A stretch of 64,000 nt of DNA, taken from the NCBI GenBank assembly GCA_023957975.1, contig JAMLGM010000005.1:62001-126000 (forward strand), in the 5' to 3' direction. Shown here one piece after another: positions 62,580 to 64,000 of the stretch. The stretch's first letter is position 1. Each line of letters opens with the position of its first letter. Source of the stretch: Microthrixaceae bacterium. Lineage in GTDB: Bacteria; Actinomycetota; Acidimicrobiia; Acidimicrobiales; Microtrichaceae. A model generated the notes under the pieces. That model did no database searches. It was not told where the DNA came from and saw only the letters and a program-made list of their open reading frames with translations. The position numbers and the translations under genes are program-made.

Positions 62580-63284
62580 TCAGTACAGCCGCGCCGTCAG
62601 CTTTCGGCGGAAATCGCCCACCCGTTCGTCGTCGCCGAGCAGTTCCAACAGGTCGATGTAACGCTGCCGGGCAGCATCGTCGGTCTTGACGCGGTCGAGC
62701 AACTGAGCGAGTTCCAATTCGACATCGATACCGGCCGCGTCGATCTGCCCCGTTCGAATCTGCGCCCGAATTCGACGAACCTCCGCATCCTCGGGAATTG
62801 CCGCCAACAGCGCCTCGGCCTCTTCACCCCGACCCCCGATCACCAGCAGTTCCGCCAACGCGACCACGACGCGCTCATTCGTCGGTTCGAGTTCGAGCGC
62901 CGCTCGCAGCGAGGCTTCGTCGCCGATCGAGTAGAGCCGCTCCACCTCGTTCTGCTCGGCGGTGGGCACCAACTTGGCCACGAACTCGCGCACGAACGCT
63001 TCGGACTGGGCGCCGAGGAACGAATCGACGATCTGTTGCTGGTCCATCGCGAACACCGCGGGGATCGACTTCACCTGGAACGCGTTGGCGACCTGTGGAT
63101 TCGCGTCGACGTCGACCTTGGCGAATTCCACCGCGCCGTCGGTCTCCGCGATCACCGCCTCAAGGATGGGCCCGAGCGTCTTGCACGGCTGACACCATGA
63201 AGCCCACAGGTCGACCACCACGGGAACCTGCATCGAGCGTGCGAGCACGAGGTCGGAAAACGTTGCATCGGTCACCTCAACCAT
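62580..63284 (-). CDS. Thioredoxin-TPR fusion, CnoX/YbbN-like chaperedoxin
   Basis: 234 aa. The N-terminal thioredoxin domain has the active site LWASWCQPCKTLGPIL (CQPC) and the VKSIPAVFAMDQQ cis-Pro loop. The C-terminal ~120 residues are helical, TPR-like (LRAALELEPTNERVVVALAELL). This layout matches YbbN/CnoX proteins, which protect and hand over clients to chaperonins; many lack a redox-active CxxC, but here both cysteines are present. Confidence 0.9.
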   Translation of the reverse strand: MVEVTDATFSDLVLARSMQVPVVVDLWASWCQPCKTLGPILEAVIAETDGAVEFAKVDVDANPQVANAFQVKSIPAVFAMDQQQIVDSFLGAQSEAFVREFVAKLVPTAEQNEVERLYSIGDEASLRAALELEPTNERVVVALAELLVIGGRGEEAEALLAAIPEDAEVRRIRAQIRTGQIDAAGIDVELELAQLLDRVKTDDAARQRYIDLLELLGDDERVGDFRRKLTARLY

Positions 63285-63383
63285 GGGGTCATCGTAGCGA
63301 TCGGTCCGAGCCCCTTCGGCCGCGCCCTGGGCGAGACAGCACTAGGTTGTGACGACCACGAATCGGCCATGAAAGGGACTTCG

Positions 63384-64000
63384 GTGACGAACGAGACGGC
63401 CCCCAGCGGCATCCACATCGACCGGGTCACCGAGTGGATGAGCGCTCGGATTCCACAGCTCGCGGCACCGCTGCAGTTCTCCCTCATCACCGGTGGCCTG
63501 TCCAACCTCACCTACTCCGTCGCCGACCGTGACGGCCGCCGCTGGGTGCTGCGACGGCCACCGCTCGGCCAGGTGCTCGCCACCGCGCACGACATGGGCA
63601 GAGAGTTCCGCATCATGAACGCGCTGCAATCCAGCGCGGTTCCGGTGCCGAGTCTGGTGGGGTTCGAATCCGACCCGTCGGTCAACGACGCCCCGTTCTA
63701 CGTGATGGACTTCGTCGACGGAACGGTCGTGCGAGACGCCGAGGTCGCCCAACGGCTCGGAACCGTCGAACGACGGCGGGCCTCGGAGTCTCTGGTCGAT
63801 GTGCTCGCGGCCATCCACGAGGTCGACGTCGAGGCGGTCGGGCTCGGCGATCTCGGCCGCCACGACGGCTATCTCGAACGACAACTCAAGCGCTGGTATC
63901 AGCAATACCAGGGGTCGAAGGAACAGAACCCGGCCGTCGACCTGCCGATCGTCGATCAGGTACACGACCTGTTGGCGGCGCGCATTCCGCCGCAGCAGGG
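63384..64000 (+). CDS. Phosphotransferase-family protein (APH-like, ACAD11-type), truncated by window edge
   Basis: The first ~205 codons are visible. The N-terminus LQFSLITGGLSNLTYSVADR is the nucleotide loop of aminoglycoside-phosphotransferase-like kinases, followed by RRWVLRRPPLGQ (beta-3), the helix MGREFRIMNALQSS, and VPVPSLVGFESDP. The later motif PFYVMDFVDGTVVRD fits acyl-CoA-associated kinases. The catalytic HGD motif is outside the window. GTG 63384 has an AAAGGG ribosome site; ATG 63369 is in frame but has none. Confidence 0.85.
   Translation, partial: MTNETAPSGIHIDRVTEWMSARIPQLAAPLQFSLITGGLSNLTYSVADRDGRRWVLRRPPLGQVLATAHDMGREFRIMNALQSSAVPVPSLVGFESDPSVNDAPFYVMDFVDGTVVRDAEVAQRLGTVERRRASESLVDVLAAIHEVDVEAVGLGDLGRHDGYLERQLKRWYQQYQGSKEQNPAVDLPIVDQVHDLLAARIPPQQ

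Noticed and set aside
1..64000. tRNA or rRNA genes
   Set aside because: No sequence with a cloverleaf, a GTTCGA T-loop with paired acceptor arms, or rRNA signatures was found in the intergenic regions.

Overview
The window is high-GC DNA from a bacterium with actinobacterial traits: a single-chain type I fatty acid synthase (fas) followed by acpS, a BldD-type regulator, an alpha2-type glycyl-tRNA synthetase, HrcA/CIRCE heat-shock control, and frequent GTG starts with 1-4 nt gene overlaps. FAS-I outside the mycolate-producing orders, together with an actinobacterial Tad locus, suggests a deep-branching actinobacterium such as Acidimicrobiia; this placement is inference, because no rRNA is present.

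Layout. 1-3881 (minus): short PPDK-like enzyme, dnaG and the start of rpoD, all coupled. 4122-15868 (plus): fatty acid module of FAS-I (with an N-terminal frameshift matching a 10-bp tandem duplication), AcpS and a biotinyl-carboxyltransferase fusion, closed by a convergent TetR gene. 16675-18021: glyS. 18180-20772: Pro-rich membrane protein, then convergent recO and uppS. 20975-24183: copper/thiol module SCO1, PCuAC, cupredoxin-like lipoprotein, TlpA, CcdA. 24184-25392: decaying two-gene remnant ending in a GNAT pseudogene. 25560-30602: DinG-like helicase, ThpR, amidase, small membrane protein. 30656-34552 (minus): phoH-ybeY-corC-era operon. 34589-46731: small proteins, then a Tad/Flp pilus locus (cpaB, cpaE, cpaF, tadB, tadC, flp, three TadE/G-like proteins, a pseudokinase-LysM protein), interrupted by an opposite-strand TSUP/DUF1634 pair and a CAP-domain lipoprotein. 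46817-48577: acyltransferase and convergent bldD. 48716-53445 (minus): lepA, CIRCE, hrcA, dnaJ, rsmE. 53627: rpsT. 53993-57855 (minus): comEA, comEC, small protein, holA. 58082-63284: acyltransferase, a 950-aa Wzy-like/Wzz-like/BY-kinase-like fusion, a small gluzincin and a thioredoxin. 63384-end: partial aminoglycoside-phosphotransferase-like protein.

How they work together. The carboxyltransferase fusion probably makes malonyl-CoA for FAS-I, AcpS activates the synthase, and the TetR protein is the likely regulator. SCO1, PCuAC, TlpA and CcdA fit assembly of the CuA centre and cytochrome c. BldD keeps its c-di-GMP signature, and an array of GGTGA/TCACC half-sites precedes cpaF, suggesting second-messenger control of the pilus.

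Most unusual: the 950-aa envelope-polymer fusion; the pseudokinase-LysM protein of the Tad locus; the BC-less acetyl-CoA carboxylase fusion beside FAS-I; the candidate BldD site array; and short tandem duplications (10-18 bp) that repeatedly sit on gene ends, four of them containing the stop codon.
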